DNA of 64,000 bases from assembly GCF_001245615.1 (NCBI RefSeq), contig NZ_CWKH01000001.1:2480001-2544000 (forward strand). Reading direction: 5' to 3'. Numbering within the stretch: position 1 is the stretch's first letter; every line of letters starts with the position of its first letter. The translations under genes and the position numbers were made by a program. Origin of the DNA: Mycolicibacterium neworleansense. GTDB taxonomy: Bacteria; Actinomycetota; Actinomycetes; Mycobacteriales; Mycobacteriaceae. This document shows, piece after piece, positions 63,301-64,000 of the stretch. The notes under the pieces were generated by a model, which was not told where the DNA came from, ran no database searches, and worked only from the letters and a program-made list of their open reading frames with translations.

Positions 63301-63523
63301 GCGCGGTGATGGCAGCCCGGGCCTCTGAACGCAACCGGGCCGAACCGGTCAACAACAACACCGATTCCGGATCGGTGCCCGCCGCGATGTGATCGACCGC
63401 GGTGCCGATCAGCAATGAGCTCTTCCCCGTGCCCGGGCCACCCAGCACCCGCACCACACCACTGTGGCCCGGCGCCAGCAGATCGGTGCCGGTCAGCGCG
63501 GGTTGGATGTGTTGTGCGGTCAT
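60380..63523 (-). CDS. adnA: AdnA helicase-nuclease subunit
   Basis: 1047 residues from the ATG at 63523. Motor-like domain with VLGGPGTGKSSLLIG (Walker A) and LVDDAQHLDPQAAL, a DDAQ form in place of DExQ. Nuclease domain VVVDLKTGKSPVTKDDAQKH. Iron-sulfur cysteines: one in LTDCPLRWLL and three in NDGCANCPVRSSCPAQ (C-x2-C-x5-C). It pairs with AdnB; the two genes overlap by 4 bp. The open frame reaches 63628 but the family length favours this start. Divergent from lipV. Confidence 0.94.
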   Translation of the reverse strand: MTAQHIQPALTGTDLLAPGHSGVVRVLGGPGTGKSSLLIGTAVDHIAAGTDPESVLLLTGSARLRSEARAAITARLLGAGTHGVVREPLVRTVHSYAFALLRLAAQRNGDPPPRLITTAEQDGIIRELLAGDLEDGADSPVGWPEQLWPALSTAGFATELRDLLARCTERGVDPRALQRLGRSAGRPEWLAAGRFAQAYEQIMLLRSAVGMAAPQATVPALGAAELVGAALEALGTDADLLAAERARISLLLVDDAQHLDPQAALLVRVLAARAGLTVVAGDPDQAVFGYRGADPVLLREQGDDTPAITLTQSYRCAPAVATAISGIGRRLPGVGSGRMLEGNPQRGQGEVTMRLAATPHAENAFIADALRRAHLVDGVPWSEMAVVVRSIPRVGAALARALSGAGVPVQATGPDLGLAQQPAVAALLTVLEVTASGHLDGDSAISLLTGPIGRVDPVTLRQLRRALRRIDGSTPPREFTELLAAAIGSEPAGLSAEHAKPLRRLRSVLAAARRSERDGADPRYTLWQAWNACRLQPRWLAASERGGTIGAQADRDLDAVTALFDVADQYVSRTAGASLRGLIDHVATLGTSMSASDTSPQSDAVAVLSAHAALGREWDFVVIAGVQEGLWPNTVPRGGILGTQNLVDVLDGVAAPDDRGVSTRAPLLAEERRLLMAAMGRARTRLLVTAVDSDGGDESLLPSPFCAELAEWATESVPLPPLAAPRVLLPSAMVGRLRAVVCAPEGAVDDEARACAATQLARLAAAGVPGADPSQWHTRTTLSTEEPLWSDPEQVVTLSPSTLQMLTDCPLRWLLERHGGSDGRDVRSTVGSLLHALVSDSGKTESQLVNDLEKVWEDLPFEARWYSDNELSRHRGMLETFTRWRADSRGQLIEVATEIDVEGVIVDPGADGPGVRVRGRLDRLERDQADRLVVVDLKTGKSPVTKDDAQKHAQLATYQLAVAAGLLPHGDQPGGGRLVYLGKAGAAGATEREQDPMTPETRAAWLGTVADAAAATAGPQFTARVNDGCANCPVRSSCPAQALGDRS

Positions 63524-63636
63524 GGAGGGAATGACACCAGAGGGGACCGACAAGTAGCGGAGCGGATTGGAGCGACAGACCCGACAAGCAGATCCCGGCA
63601 AGCAGCGTCCAACGGTCCCTGGCAGCATCTATGAAA

Positions 63637-64000
63637 TGTCAGCCGAGAAGTTGCACGTCCACCGCTACGGCCCCGACCACCCGCCCCGGGTGTTGCTCGT
63701 CCACGGACTGACCGGGCACGGTCAACGTTGGAAGACATTGGCCGAGCAGCATCTGCCCGACGTGGCGCTGCTCGCCCCGGATCTGCTCGGGCACGGCCGC
63801 TCGTCGTGGGCCGCCCCGTGGACGCTCGATGCCAACGTCGAGGCGCTGGCGTCACTGCTGGAGGGTCCGACGCTGGTGGCCGGGCACTCCTTCGGTGGCG
63901 CGGTGGCGCTCAATCTCGCTGCCGCATATCCGGATCTGGTCAGTGGGCTGGTGTTGTTGGACCCGGCGGTGGAGCTCGACGGCGAATGGATGCGCGAGAT
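63637..64000 (+). CDS. lipV: Alpha/beta hydrolase LipV (5' part)
   Basis: 121 residues are visible before the window ends. Alpha/beta-hydrolase N-terminal half: oxyanion-loop VLLVHGLTGHGQRW, LLAPDLLGHGRSSW and the nucleophile elbow VAGHSFGGAVALN (Ser). Acid and histidine lie beyond the window. Neighbour of adnA as in M. tuberculosis Rv3203 (LipV). An ATG five bases earlier opens a different frame without family features. Confidence 0.82.

Overview
The window looks like a rapidly growing mycobacterium (Mycolicibacterium-type). It is GC-rich with frequent GTG/TTG starts. Much of it matches two Mycobacterium tuberculosis gene orders recalled from memory: Rv3167c-Rv3171c on the left (TetR, phosphotransferase, Rv3169-like protein, aofH, hpx) and Rv3193c-Rv3203 on the right (UPF0182, PDZ/Lon protein, zincin-like protein, Rv3196, ABC1 kinase, whiB7, uvrD2, mrx1, nudC, Rv3200c channel, adnB, adnA, lipV). 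F420-type oxidoreductases, a deazaflavin-dependent nitroreductase, mycoredoxin and AdnAB fit the same lineage.

Layout. 1-5.0 kb: tail of a LysR-type regulator, then a minus-strand catabolic operon (MHS transporter, NtaA/DszA-type flavin monooxygenase, NTF2-like protein, PIG-L deacetylase, zinc alcohol dehydrogenase). 5.1-16.8 kb: TetR and its divergent targets, DUF4345/AraC pair, EthA/MymA-type monooxygenase, F420-type LLM oxidoreductase, amine oxidase, hydrolase, two further medium-chain dehydrogenases and a Ddn-family protein. This is a redox and detoxification neighbourhood. 16.8-23.3 kb: AT3/SGNH acyltransferase, PucR regulator, a 49-residue small protein with a clear terminator, SDR and DHA2 efflux pump.

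23.4-34.5 kb is accessory DNA: a methyltransferase, a DUF3298 (MPT64-like) lipoprotein, a decayed gene, three very small proteins, an IS256-family element without visible target duplication, a WXG-protein / large WXG-domain protein / lipoprotein module in which the first two genes are each frameshifted, two orphan genes, and a truncated large serine recombinase whose frame runs into the initiator tRNA gene. After a BBE-type flavoprotein, 36.0-47.0 kb is conserved core. whiB7 has a long leader with a 74-codon upstream ORF and an intrinsic terminator whose 5' arm can also pair with the end of that ORF, a readable attenuation switch.

47.0-53.4 kb is extra DNA between uvrD2 and mrx1 relative to M. 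tuberculosis. It holds an Rrf2 regulator diverging from an NAD(P)-binding protein across a long palindrome, and a DapA-type lyase and class II aldolase that form a probable regulon with a secreted protein and an XRE-cupin regulator. Three copies of one 19-bp operator precede the aldolase, the secreted-protein gene and the regulator itself. Two acyl-CoA dehydrogenases follow, separated by a 32-bp tandem duplication of the ribosome-binding/start region. 53.4-64.0 kb returns to core: redox (mrx1, nudC), ion transport (potassium channel, VIT1/CCC1) and double-strand-break repair (adnAB), ending inside lipV. All homology statements are from reading and memory; no search was run.
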